Source of the DNA: Nocardioides sp. R-C-SC26
GTDB taxonomy: Bacteria > Actinomycetota > Actinomycetes > Propionibacteriales > Nocardioidaceae
Assembly: GCF_021246465.1 (NCBI RefSeq)
Contig: NZ_JAHRHK010000007.1
Span: 41,130 to 105,129 of the forward strand
DNA length: 64,000 nucleotides
Reading direction: 5' to 3'
Position numbers and translations under genes: made by a program
Notes under the pieces: model-generated
Seen by the model: the letters and a program-made list of their open reading frames with translations, nothing else
The model's database searches: none
What the model was told of the DNA's origin: nothing
Shown: in pieces, positions 26,908 through 35,030 of the stretch
How positions within the stretch are numbered: the first letter of the stretch is position 1
How the letters are laid out: the number at the start of each line of letters is the position of its first letter

Positions 26908-28773
26908 TCAGCCAGCGAGGGCGGGAGTGCCGCAGGACGGCGTCGGCAACGCCGTGAAGGTCGACCCGGCGATGGTGAGCCCGAGCTGGGCGCGCACCGC
27001 GTTCGTCACCGCGGTCAGCAGCGGGTTCACGATCGTGGTGGTCAGCGGGCCCAGCAGGTTGGTCTGCACCGCGTTCACCACCGAGTTCAGTGACGACAGC
27101 ATCTGGTTGACGAGCGGACGCCCGTTGGAGAACTGCCCGTCGGTCTGCATCGTGGTGTTGATCTGGACGTTGCCGACGGAGAGATCGCCGTTCGGCCCCT
27201 GCTTGACCTTGCCGTAGTCGCCGGGGACGAGCAGCGTGGCGGCGGTCGTCTTCTCGGTGCTCGGCACGGTGGTCAGGGCGATGGTCAGGGTCGACGTCAC
27301 TGTCTCGTGCTGGCGCCCGATCCCCAGGAATCCGCCGTAGTTCCGCGTCTCACGGATGATCAGCGGGATCCGCACCGTGGCCGGCGCGAGCGAGGCTCCC
27401 TGAGTGACCGACATGCTCGTCGGCGTGCGTCCGTTGCAGCTCAGCGAGTTGACCGTGCCCGACGCCGAGCCGAGCGAGATCGTCGCAGACACCTTGCCGA
27501 GTGAGACCTGGGGCAGGTCGTAGGTGTCGGTGCCGAGCAGCGTGCCGAGCAACCCGAGTACGCCGCTCAACAGGCCGTTGAGCGCGTTCACCAGGTTCGT
27601 CAGACCGCTGGTGAGTGTTCCGGGCGCGTTGATGTCGGCCGTGGCCGTGACCGCGATCTGCTCCATGGTCCGCTTGCCGTCGCCCAGGCAGACCCGGGTC
27701 GGTTTGCTGCCCACCGTGACGCCGAGCGAGAGCCCGGTGAGGTTCTGGCCGGTGGCCGCGATCGTGATCGGTCGCGTGCCGTTCGCCAACTGCACGGCCG
27801 CGGTCGCCAGGTCGAGCGCGTTGACCGTCGTGCCGAGCGCCGCCTGGCCCCCCTGGGAGATGCCGAGCAGCGTGCCGACGGTGAACCTGTCGAGGAGCGG
27901 ACCGACATGGGCTCCGATCTGCGACGTCAGCACGTTGGCCTGCGCGGCACCCGTCGTGCCGCTCCGCGTCAACGCCTCGACCTGTGCGGCGATGACCTGA
28001 GCTGCGGTGACCTGGGTGGTCAGGAGCTGGTCGACGGTACCGACGTTGAGCTGGGTCTTGAGGATGTTGAGGAAGTTCAGCACGTCGAGATCGGCGCTGA
28101 GGATCCCGGAGCTGCTCAACGCGGTGAGATCGATGTTGGTGCCGAGGATCCTCGTGATCGGCCCCAGCACCGCACCCTCGCCGCTGGCGAGCCGGGCGGC
28201 GTAGGAGTCCATCATCATGCAGGCCGTCTTGTAGGCGCGCGCGATCGCCGAGCGGCACACCGAGCCGCCGCCGCTGACGAGGCTGAAGTCGACGCGATTG
28301 GAGATCGTGACGAGCACAGCGGTCGGCGTGGCGCCGACCGGAGCCGCCGTGAAGTAGGCGTTGTAGGGCGATGCGCCACAGCCGAGCGACTGGTCGCCGA
28401 CGAACGTGTTCGAGAGGTTGCCGGTGTGCACCACGACGGTCGGTGCGTCCGAGCCGACCATGCCACGTGAGGCGTTCACGGTCGCCTGGGCGATCGCGGT
28501 GAGCGCCGAGACCGACGTCGTGCCCGTGCCGAGGGCGCGCGCGGCGTCCTGCGCGGCGGCGTCGGCGAGGGTCTGCGCGTCACCTCGAGCCATCCGCTGC
28601 ATGCCGATGTCCACCGCGTAGCTCGCCACCGGCAGCACCACGAAGCACGTCACCAGGGCCATGAAGACGGCGACGGCGCCGCGCTCGGTGCGACGTCGGC
28701 GCGACAGCGCGAGACGACGTGCGAGCGGAACACGATCACCGGAGCGGGACGCGCCATTCATCAGGATCCTCAT
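26908..28773 (-). CDS. TadG-like protein, first cassette
   Basis: The largest of the three, 621 aa. RRRRTERGAVAVFMALVTC begins the membrane helix and is followed by YAVDIGMQRMARGDAQTLAD. Further on are LNVGTVDQLLTTQ, FTVGTLLGISQGG and NALDLATA, equivalent to segments in TadG2 and TadG3. The carboxyl end is PSCGTPALAG. The start overlaps the TadE1 stop (ATGA); a second ATG four codons later is possible. Confidence 0.75.
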   Translation of the reverse strand: MRILMNGASRSGDRVPLARRLALSRRRRTERGAVAVFMALVTCFVVLPVASYAVDIGMQRMARGDAQTLADAAAQDAARALGTGTTSVSALTAIAQATVNASRGMVGSDAPTVVVHTGNLSNTFVGDQSLGCGASPYNAYFTAAPVGATPTAVLVTISNRVDFSLVSGGGSVCRSAIARAYKTACMMMDSYAARLASGEGAVLGPITRILGTNIDLTALSSSGILSADLDVLNFLNILKTQLNVGTVDQLLTTQVTAAQVIAAQVEALTRSGTTGAAQANVLTSQIGAHVGPLLDRFTVGTLLGISQGGQAALGTTVNALDLATAAVQLANGTRPITIAATGQNLTGLSLGVTVGSKPTRVCLGDGKRTMEQIAVTATADINAPGTLTSGLTNLVNALNGLLSGVLGLLGTLLGTDTYDLPQVSLGKVSATISLGSASGTVNSLSCNGRTPTSMSVTQGASLAPATVRIPLIIRETRNYGGFLGIGRQHETVTSTLTIALTTVPSTEKTTAATLLVPGDYGKVKQGPNGDLSVGNVQINTTMQTDGQFSNGRPLVNQMLSSLNSVVNAVQTNLLGPLTTTIVNPLLTAVTNAVRAQLGLTIAGSTFTALPTPSCGTPALAG

Positions 28774-29261
28774 GTGAGTTGCACCACCGAGGTGAAGGTC
28801 AGGTCTTGGGGAAGCACGAAGCCGTAGCCCGGGAGCGAAGGCAGCAACGAGTGGGCCCGGTAGGGATAGGTGACCGTCACCGAGATGCAGGTGTGGCCCG
28901 TCGCGCAACCGGTGACCGTCGGGGTCGCGCCGACCCGGATCGTGCAGGTGAGGTACTTGGTCCCACAGGTCATGCCGTAGGTGTTGACGGCGTTCGCGAC
29001 AGCTGTCGCCGCTGCCGCCTGGGCCGGGCACGTGGTCGCTGTGTACGGCCCCGTGGCGGCACACGTTCCGTCCGTGGGGTTGTAGGCCCCGACAGCGCCG
29101 CGAGCTCCCTCTGCCGCCGACTGCGAGAGGGCCTGGCGGAAGCTGAACATGTAGCCGTAGCCGATCGCGCCGAAGACCAGGTACAGCATCGGCACCATCA
29201 CCAGTGCGAACTCGACCGCGGCCGCACCGCGGCTGGTCCGTCGTCGACCTGCGCTCCCCAT
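28770..29261 (-). CDS. TadE-like pseudopilin, first cassette
   Basis: A 163-aa protein. RRRTSRGAAAVEFALVMVPM is the TadE signature, followed by YMFSFRQALSQSAAEGARGA. The outer part holds six Cys residues, two of them in GCATGHTC. The ATG at 29261 is chosen because GGGGGAGG stands 4 nt upstream; another ATG 15 nt earlier is possible. It opens the three-cassette block and is preceded by a 201-bp gap that should hold the promoter; I see no convincing -35/-10 pair there. Confidence 0.78.
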   Translation of the reverse strand: MGSAGRRRTSRGAAAVEFALVMVPMLYLVFGAIGYGYMFSFRQALSQSAAEGARGAVGAYNPTDGTCAATGPYTATTCPAQAAAATAVANAVNTYGMTCGTKYLTCTIRVGATPTVTGCATGHTCISVTVTYPYRAHSLLPSLPGYGFVLPQDLTFTSVVQLT

Positions 29262-29462
29262 CGCGCCTCCCCCCATGGCTGCGGACGGGGCGAGACGGCC
29301 CGTCCTCCGCTCATCGAGCGTAGGGAGAGATCCCCGCGACCAGCCAGTGACTAGACGCAGGTCTGACCGATCGGACACTCGCCCCGGGCAGGCGCCTGCC
29401 ACCCCCTCGGGCGGCTCAGAGGTCGCGTCGATAGGGGCTGACCTCTCAGGGAGCCGACGGAA

Positions 29463-29771
29463 TCAGGGCTTCGGGGGCTCGAAGGCCGACTCGGCGAGCT
29501 CCTCGACGTTGACGTCCTTGAACGTCAGCACCTTCACGGTCTTGGCGAACCGCGCCGGTCGGTACATGTCCCACACCCAGGCATCGCTCATCGAGACCTC
29601 GAAGAAGACGTCGCCGTCCTCGCCCCGCGACTTCACGTCGACCTGGTTGCACAGGTAGAAGCGTCGATCGGTCTCGACCACGTACTTGAAGATGCCCACG
29701 ACGTCGCGGTACTCGCGATAGAGGGTGAGCTCCTGCTCGGCCTCGTACTTCTCGAGCTCCTCGGCACTCAT
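29463..29771 (-). CDS. DUF2469 family protein
   Basis: A 102-aa protein with the characteristic start MSAEELEKYEAEQELTLYRE and middle VVETDRRFYLCNQVDV, ending in aromatic/acidic residues. The family is widespread in actinobacteria directly downstream of rnhB, as here (ATGA overlap with the rnhB stop), and its function is unknown. Hydrophilic and probably cytoplasmic. Confidence 0.9.
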   Translation of the reverse strand: MSAEELEKYEAEQELTLYREYRDVVGIFKYVVETDRRFYLCNQVDVKSRGEDGDVFFEVSMSDAWVWDMYRPARFAKTVKVLTFKDVNVEELAESAFEPPKP

Positions 29772-30562
29772 GCTGGCGACTCTAATGCCCGCGCAGAGGC
29801 GACCGCGTGCGTGTCGGCGACGGAGTCCGCGCCCCCGAGAGGTGGCGCCAGGCCCGGCAGGCGCCACGACGTCCGGTGGTGGGGGGTCGGCCCGAGACGA
29901 GCCAACGCATCGATGTGCTCCGGCGCGGCATAGCCCTTGTTCTCCGCCCACCCGTACTCGGGGTGGTCGGCGGCGAGTTCCACCATGATCTCGTCGCGCG
30001 CGGTCTTGGCCAGAATGCTGGCCGCCGCCACGGCCGCGCAACGCAGATCGGCCTTGATCATGGTGACGACGCGCGGAAGTGCCCACGGCGCGGCGCCGAC
30101 GGCGTGCGTCGTCTCGGGCAGACCGCCGAAGAGGACGTCCTGGTCGGGAGGACTGAGATAGTCGTGGTTGCCGTCGAGCAGGACGGCGTCGGCCTGGACG
30201 GCGAGCGCGCGCAGCGCGCGCTCCCCCGCCAGCCTCATCGCCGTCATGATGCCGAACGTGTCGATCTCGGCCGGGCTGGCGTGCCCGACGGCGTGCGCGG
30301 CGGCCCAGCGCTCGATCCGCGGGGCCAGACGTCGACGCGCGTCGGGCGTGAGCAACTTGCTGTCGCGCACGCCCTGCGGCGCGGTCCGGGTCGCCGCGGT
30401 GACGAGGACCGCGCCGATGGTCACGGGACCGCTCAGGGCGCCGCGTCCGACCTCGTCGCAACACGCCAGGGCGGCGACGCCGTCGCGCAGCATGCGCCGC
30501 TCCACTCGCAGGGAGGGCGGCGTACCGGCGCGGGCGCGAGCTGCTCGCGGCGCGCCCGCCAT
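29768..30562 (-). CDS. rnhB: Ribonuclease HII
   Basis: A 264-aa enzyme that removes ribonucleotides and RNA from RNA-DNA hybrids. The active-site motif CDEVGRGALSGPV (Asp36, Glu37) is present with Ser in place of the usual Ala before GPV. VLLDGNHDYL and the later DLRCAAVAAASILAKTARD supply the other acidic residues. The start overlaps the lepB stop by one base (TGATG). Part of the lepB-rnhB-DUF2469 operon. Confidence 0.93.
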   Translation of the reverse strand: MAGAPRAARARAGTPPSLRVERRMLRDGVAALACCDEVGRGALSGPVTIGAVLVTAATRTAPQGVRDSKLLTPDARRRLAPRIERWAAAHAVGHASPAEIDTFGIMTAMRLAGERALRALAVQADAVLLDGNHDYLSPPDQDVLFGGLPETTHAVGAAPWALPRVVTMIKADLRCAAVAAASILAKTARDEIMVELAADHPEYGWAENKGYAAPEHIDALARLGPTPHHRTSWRLPGLAPPLGGADSVADTHAVASARALESPA

Positions 30563-31365
30563 CACTCGCCGTCCGCTGCGGGGATGTCGGCGTAGACGTC
30601 GGGGCGTCCCAGAAGGGTCCAGTGCCGTTGGGGCCAGATGACCCCGAAGACCTTCCCGACCACCAGGTCGACGTCCACGTACGGGTTGTCGGTGCAGTCG
30701 GTCTCGCCCTCGGGGTCGCACAGGTGGTAGGAGGAGTCCGCGGAGCGGGCGCGGTGGTCACCGAGCACGAAGATGGTGCCCTCGGGCACGGGCCCGGCCG
30801 TCCAGTCGCAGGTCGGGGTCATCGGGCCGTTGCACTGCACGTTCTCCGCGCGAGGGGCGATGACGTCGTCCTCGTCGAGCGGCTCGCCGTTGACCAGGAT
30901 GCGTCCCTCGTCGTCACAGCACTCGATGACGTCGCCCTCGACGCCGATCACCCGCTTGACCAGATGACCGCCCTCTGGGTACAGCCCGATCTTCGCGAGC
31001 ACGGACTGCACACCCGTCGGGGACTCGTCCTCCCCCGCCCCGAGCCAACCGCCCGGATCCTCGAAGACGACGACGTCTCCGCGCGAGGGTGATCCGCCGA
31101 ACCAGTAGGAGACCTTCTGCACCAGGATCCGGTCGTCCTTGGCCAGGGTGGGCTCCATGGAGTCGGAGGGGATGTAGAACGCCTGGACGAACAGCGACTT
31201 GACGATCAGTGCGACGACGAGCGCCGCACCGGTGAGCACGAGCAGCTCCTGCCACAGCGCCAGTCGCCGCGGCGCGGCCTGGTCACCGCCGTGCGCCCCG
31301 GACTCGACCTCGCTCTCCGCCGTCGCGTCGTCGATGGTCTCCGGCGATCGGTCGTCGGTGCTCAC
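30562..31365 (-). CDS. lepB: Signal peptidase I
   Basis: A 267-aa S26 peptidase with a ~35-residue cytoplasmic acidic N-terminus, one membrane anchor (about 38-60) and the catalytic Ser69 in YIPSDSMEPTL. Lys137 lies in HLVKRVIGVEGD and box E GDHRARSADS toward the end. It cleaves Sec and Tat signal peptides outside the membrane. The GTG at 31365 is preferred; the in-frame sequence upstream overlaps the rplS terminator. A ~30-residue Cys-containing insert lies before box E. Confidence 0.94.
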   Translation of the reverse strand: MSTDDRSPETIDDATAESEVESGAHGGDQAAPRRLALWQELLVLTGAALVVALIVKSLFVQAFYIPSDSMEPTLAKDDRILVQKVSYWFGGSPSRGDVVVFEDPGGWLGAGEDESPTGVQSVLAKIGLYPEGGHLVKRVIGVEGDVIECCDDEGRILVNGEPLDEDDVIAPRAENVQCNGPMTPTCDWTAGPVPEGTIFVLGDHRARSADSSYHLCDPEGETDCTDNPYVDVDLVVGKVFGVIWPQRHWTLLGRPDVYADIPAADGE

Positions 31366-31395
31366 CCCGAGAGTGTAGGAAGCAGCCGAAAACGA

Positions 31396-31426
31396 ACGAT
31401 CCGCGCCCCAGAGGGACGCGGATCGT
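31396..31426 (-). terminator. Rho-independent terminator after rplS
   Basis: ACGATCCGCGCCC pairs with GGGACGCGGATCGT (one mismatch, short loop) and on the minus strand is followed by TTCGTTTTC. It separates rplS from lepB. Confidence 0.8.
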
Positions 31427-31444
31427 GTGAGCGAGTGGAGCTGA

Positions 31445-31795
31445 TCAGAGCTCGCGACGCTCCTTGATCTTGGCGGCCTTGCCGCGCAGGTTGCGCAGGT
31501 AGTACAGCTTCGCGCGGCGCACGTCACCACGGGTCACGACCTCGATCTGCTCGAAGATCGGGGAGTGCAGCGGGAAGGTGCGCTCGACGCCGACGCCGAA
31601 GGAGACCTTGCGGACGGTGAAGGTGCGGCCGATGCCCGAGCCGTGCATCCGGATCACCACGCCCTGGAAGATCTGGACACGCGAGCGGCTGCCCTCGATG
31701 ACCTTGACGTGGACCTTGACGGTGTCGCCGGCGCGGAAGGCCGGGATGTCGTCGCGCTTGCTGGTGTTGCCGATCTCGGCGAGCACGTTGCTCAT
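31445..31795 (-). CDS. rplS: 50S ribosomal protein L19
   Basis: A 116-aa L19 at the 30S-50S interface. It has [39 protein letters not shown], the [15 protein letters not shown] segment and C-terminal [17 protein letters not shown]. Length is normal. In most relatives rplS follows trmD directly; here amt and fic lie between them and rplS has its own predicted promoter. Confidence 0.97.
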   Translation of the reverse strand: MSNVLAEIGNTSKRDDIPAFRAGDTVKVHVKVIEGSRSRVQIFQGVVIRMHGSGIGRTFTVRKVSFGVGVERTFPLHSPIFEQIEVVTRGDVRRAKLYYLRNLRGKAAKIKERREL

Positions 31796-31978
31796 GGTGT
31801 TCTCCTCGCTACTGCCACAGGTCAGCCGCGGTATTCAGGCGGGGTCGTCGCCCCTGATCGCTACGGACGGCACGGTCTTCGGGCCGGACGCTCCGACACC
31901 CCCTGCGGCGGGAACCGGTGCAGGCCCCCCGCGTGCGTTCCTCGGAGCGACCCATCGGCCCGACCGGGCCAACGGGTG

Positions 31979-32009
31979 AGTCTGCCACAACGGCGCGACC
32001 AACTTGAAA
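31979..32009 (-). promoter_or_regulatory. Predicted rplS promoter
   Basis: Minus strand TTTCAA / TTCAAG, 18-19 bp spacer, then TGGCAGACT. The same TGGCAGACT with a similarly placed TTTCCG stands before rpsP. CAGACT departs from TAnnnT only at the first base. Confidence 0.5.
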
Positions 32010-32198
32010 TCCCGCGCACCCCGCTCAGCGTCGCGCGTGGGCGGACGCACTAGTGGCACGTCCGGGAAGTTCTGATGCGCTTCGCGCACCCCCGGCACGC
32101 ACCCCGCGGCGTTGCCGACGCTTGCGAGACAACCTGGTATGGCTGCGCGCCGGCGCCTTGCGCTGCACGCACCGGGAGCACGCCAACCGCTTCGGAAC

Positions 32199-32225
32199 TT
32201 CTCGGACGCACTCGGTGTACGAGAA
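32199..32225. promoter_or_regulatory. Inverted repeat upstream of fic
   Basis: TTCTCG and CGAGAA, 15 bp apart, end 7 bp before the chosen GTG start. It could be an operator or chance; GAGAAT inside it also stands 6 nt before the start. Confidence 0.25.
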
Positions 32226-32232
32226 TGAACCC

Positions 32233-33516
32233 GTGACCGGCCGAGCGCGATCTCAGACCCGGACCGACGGTACGCCCGGAGAAGCCGGGTCGGGGGTGCT
32301 CGAACCGACGTCGGACTGGCCGGCGCATGCCGAGGAGCGTCGTCCCTGGCAGCAGTCGAGCCCCCGAGGCCCTCGCGCCGACCGTCTGCTCCGCGAGATC
32401 GTGGTCACCCTTCCGCCGTTCATCCGAGACGTCGACTACGTGACGGACCGCCCCCTGGCCGCGATGACGACGGCCAGCGCCGGCGGACTGCACCATCTCG
32501 ACCTGGTGCACGGGCGCACGCTGCAGTCGCTCAACCACCTGCTGCTGCGCACCGAGTCGGTGGACTCGTCGAAGATCGAGGACGTCGAGGCCAGCCTGGC
32601 CGACTACGGCCGCGCGCTCCTCGGCGAGGGAGCGTCCTCCTCGGCCCGCTCGATGGCGTCAGCGACCGCTGCGATGACGCGGATCATCGGCGACGCCGGG
32701 CGCACTCGCACCGTGAGCGCCGAGTCGATCCTGCGCGGCCACCGCGACCTCTTCGCCCGCGACCCCAGCCAGCAGCACAATGCCGGGCGGTTCCGCACAC
32801 GGCAGAACTGGGTCGGCGGCAGCGACTACGCCCCACGCGACACCCTGCACGTGCCCCCTCCGCCCGAGACGGTGCCCGCCTACATCGAGGATCTCTTCGC
32901 CTTCGCCAACCGCAAGGACGTTCCGCTGGTCGTCCAGGCGGCGATCGTGCATGCGCAGTTCGAGTCGATCCATCCGTTCATCGACGGCAACGGACGGATC
33001 GGTCGTGCGCTCATCCACGCCGTGCTGCGACGTGGTCGGGGAACCCAGCACCTCACCGTGCCGATCGCCTCCGCTCTCGTGGCCCATCGCGAGCGGTACT
33101 TCGGCGCGCTCAACGACTACCGCGACGGGTACGCCTACACGCTGATCGCGATGCTGGCCCGCGCCATCACCACCGCCACGACCGAGTCGTGGAGCACGGC
33201 CGGTCGGCTGCACGAGATCCGAGAGGAGTGGCACGACCGGCTCGGCGGCACCCGACCGGGCACTCCGCTGCACCGACTGCTCGACCTGCTCACCGAGGAG
33301 CCGATCCTCAACATCGACCTGGTCCTCGCGCGCACCGGGGCGACCGACGTCGAGGCACGCGCCGACATCGGTCGACTGACCCAGGCGGGGATCCTGACCC
33401 GCGTCCCCCGGACGCGGCGAGCACCGGTGTGGTCGTCGCGCGAGGTGCTGGGCGAGATCGAGGACCTGAGCACTCGCATCAGGGCATCGAGCATGCGGAT
33501 CGCCGAGACCCGCTGA
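32233..33516 (+). CDS. Fic-domain AMP transferase, self-inhibited class
   Basis: A 427-aa protein with three parts. The Fic N-terminal region has a helix carrying SSKIED (Ser112...Glu116), the (S/T)xxxE(G/N) inhibitory pattern of class II Fic proteins with Asp in the last place. The Fic core has HPFIDGNGRIGRALIHAV with catalytic His247. A C-terminal winged-helix-like segment ends near APVWSSREVLGEIEDL. Such enzymes AMPylate target proteins when the inhibitory helix moves. No separate antitoxin gene is present. It is the only rightward gene in a 13-kb leftward block and interrupts the trmD-rplS order, so it was probably inserted. GTG at 32233 chosen; an in-frame GTG at 32215 is the alternative. 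Confidence 0.88.
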   Translation: MTGRARSQTRTDGTPGEAGSGVLEPTSDWPAHAEERRPWQQSSPRGPRADRLLREIVVTLPPFIRDVDYVTDRPLAAMTTASAGGLHHLDLVHGRTLQSLNHLLLRTESVDSSKIEDVEASLADYGRALLGEGASSSARSMASATAAMTRIIGDAGRTRTVSAESILRGHRDLFARDPSQQHNAGRFRTRQNWVGGSDYAPRDTLHVPPPPETVPAYIEDLFAFANRKDVPLVVQAAIVHAQFESIHPFIDGNGRIGRALIHAVLRRGRGTQHLTVPIASALVAHRERYFGALNDYRDGYAYTLIAMLARAITTATTESWSTAGRLHEIREEWHDRLGGTRPGTPLHRLLDLLTEEPILNIDLVLARTGATDVEARADIGRLTQAGILTRVPRTRRAPVWSSREVLGEIEDLSTRIRASSMRIAETR

Positions 33517-33518
33517 AC

Positions 33519-33539
33519 GGGGGGGGGGCGGGCCCCCCC
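33519..33539 (+). repeat. G10/C7 homopolymer hairpin after fic
   Basis: Ten G (33519-33528), then CGGG and seven C (33533-33539). The G and C runs pair into a stem just past the fic stop and may serve as its terminator. Such runs are prone to slippage and sequencing error. Confidence 0.45.
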
Positions 33540-33552
33540 TGACGGCGGGGCC

Positions 33553-33580
33553 GGCCCGCCCCGCGTGCGCGGGACGGGCC
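33553..33580 (-). terminator. Terminator hairpin after the first amt gene
   Basis: GGCCCGCCCCGCG pairs with CGCGGGACGGGCC (12 of 13) around TG. No T-run. It stands between the converging fic and amt genes and could act in both directions. Confidence 0.5.
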
Positions 33581-33634
33581 GAACGGTTCCAGGTGTCAGC
33601 GGTCTGGCCGGACTGACCCGACCGACCGGGAACC

Positions 33635-34891
33635 TCAGTCGAGGGCGTAGCCGCCGCCGTGGAGCACCAGGTCGATGCCGGCCACCTCGTCCTCCTCCTT
33701 GGCCCGGAAGCCGATCGTCTTCTCGATCGCCGTGGCGAAGATGAAGGAGACGGTGAAGGAGAACGCGATGACGGTGATCGAGGAGAAGAGCTGAGCCAGG
33801 AACAGCTTGCCCTCCCCGCCGAAGACCAGGCTGCCACCGGTGAGCGTCTCCGAACCGAAGATGCCGACGTAGAGGCAGCCGATGAAACCGGCCACGAGGT
33901 GGATGCCGACCACGTCGAGGGTGTCGTCGAAGCCGAGCTTGAACTTCAGGTCGACAGCGAACGCGCAGATGGCGCCGGAGATGAGGCCGAGCACGAGGGC
34001 CCAGACCGGAGTGACGAAGGCGCACGCCGGAGTGATGGCGACCAGGCCGGTGACGATGCCCGAGGCGGCGCCGACCGCGGTGGCCTTGCCGTCCTTGAAC
34101 GTCTCCACGACGATCCAGCCGAGCAGAGCCGCGGCGGGGGCCAGGAGGGTGTTGAAGAAGATCAGCGAGGTCTGGCCCGCGTCGCCACCCTGGACGCCGG
34201 TGTTGAAGCCGAACCAGCCGAACCACAGGATCGCCGCGCCGATGAGCACCAGCGGAACGTTGTGGGCGACCGACTCCTCCTTGGAGAAGCCGACCTTGCG
34301 ACGGCCGAGGACCAGAGCCAGAGCCAGCGCGGCCGCACCGGCCGACTGGTGGATCACGGTGCCGCCGGCCCAGTCGAGCGCGCCGATGCCGAGACCCCAG
34401 ACGTCGTTGGCGAGCCACCCGTAGAAGGTGCCCTCCTCGTCGAATGCCCAGATCCACTTGAAGGTCGGGAACACCACGAAGGTGGCGAACAGTGCCGCGA
34501 ACAGCATCCAGGGCCAGAAGCGGGCGCGGTCGGCGACGGCGCCGGAGACCAGCGCGACGGTGATGATGCAGAACGCCACCAGGAAGGCGTGGCCGGCGAA
34601 GAGCGCCGCGTCAGTGCCAGTACCGGCGGTCGACACCAGGTTCGACATGCCGAAGTCCTCGAACGGGTTGCCGAAGAACTTCGAGCCGCCGCTGTTGCCC
34701 TGGCTCGTGATACCCACGCCGCCGTAGAGGACGTAGAGGATCGTGACGATGGCGATCGAGCCGAAACTCAGCATCATCATCGAGACGACGGACTTCTGCT
34801 TGACCAGACCGCCGTAGAAGAAGGCGAGGCCGGGGGTCATGAAGATGACCAAGGCCGCGCAGAGAAGTGTCCATTCAAGTCCAACAGACAT
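33635..34891 (-). CDS. amt: Ammonium transporter (paralogue 1)
   Basis: A 418-aa Amt/MEP/Rh channel with about 11 membrane helices. Family motifs are DWAGGTVIHQSAGAAALALAL (signature with the twin-His region), FGWFGFNTG and DDTLDVVGIHLVAGFIG. The cytoplasmic tail is short and acidic. It is not next to a PII gene; its paralogue at 43125-44402 is. It is inserted between trmD and rplS. A GlnR-type box stands about 110-125 bp upstream, so expression in nitrogen limitation is likely. Confidence 0.93.
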   Translation of the reverse strand: MSVGLEWTLLCAALVIFMTPGLAFFYGGLVKQKSVVSMMMLSFGSIAIVTILYVLYGGVGITSQGNSGGSKFFGNPFEDFGMSNLVSTAGTGTDAALFAGHAFLVAFCIITVALVSGAVADRARFWPWMLFAALFATFVVFPTFKWIWAFDEEGTFYGWLANDVWGLGIGALDWAGGTVIHQSAGAAALALALVLGRRKVGFSKEESVAHNVPLVLIGAAILWFGWFGFNTGVQGGDAGQTSLIFFNTLLAPAAALLGWIVVETFKDGKATAVGAASGIVTGLVAITPACAFVTPVWALVLGLISGAICAFAVDLKFKLGFDDTLDVVGIHLVAGFIGCLYVGIFGSETLTGGSLVFGGEGKLFLAQLFSSITVIAFSFTVSFIFATAIEKTIGFRAKEEDEVAGIDLVLHGGGYALD

Positions 34892-34998
34892 GCAGTTCCT
34901 CGCTGAGTCTCGGGAGTGGGAGCGCCGGCGGCGACCTTGCCGCGCCGCACTTCGTCCGAGATGGTGGCGAGTGGATGTTTAGGAAGGACGCCGGTTGT

Positions 34999-35014
34999 GT
35001 TTCGACCACGTAAC
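34999..35014 (-). promoter_or_regulatory. GlnR-like box upstream of amt paralogue 1
   Basis: On the minus strand GTTAC-GTGGTC-GAAAC is an exact fit to the actinobacterial GlnR consensus gTnAC-n6-GaAAC. A further GTAAC lies 15 nt upstream. Between trmD and amt, 108 bp before the amt start. Confidence 0.65.
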
Positions 35015-35030
35015 CGACACAGCAGGCGTG

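Larger units (their letters stand above)
31796..32232. other. 437-bp gene-free divergent region between rplS and fic
   Basis: It holds the predicted rplS promoter (31979-32009) and an rplS leader of about 175 nt that begins with a perfect GGCCCG/CGGGCC hairpin (31957-31970). The fic-proximal side holds TTCTCG...CGAGAA (32199-32204 and 32220-32225). I see no coding potential or RNA gene. Confidence 0.5.

Noticed and set aside
32233-33516. Fic gene as half of a toxin-antitoxin pair
   Set aside because: No small antitoxin gene adjoins it, and the inhibitory motif is inside the same protein.
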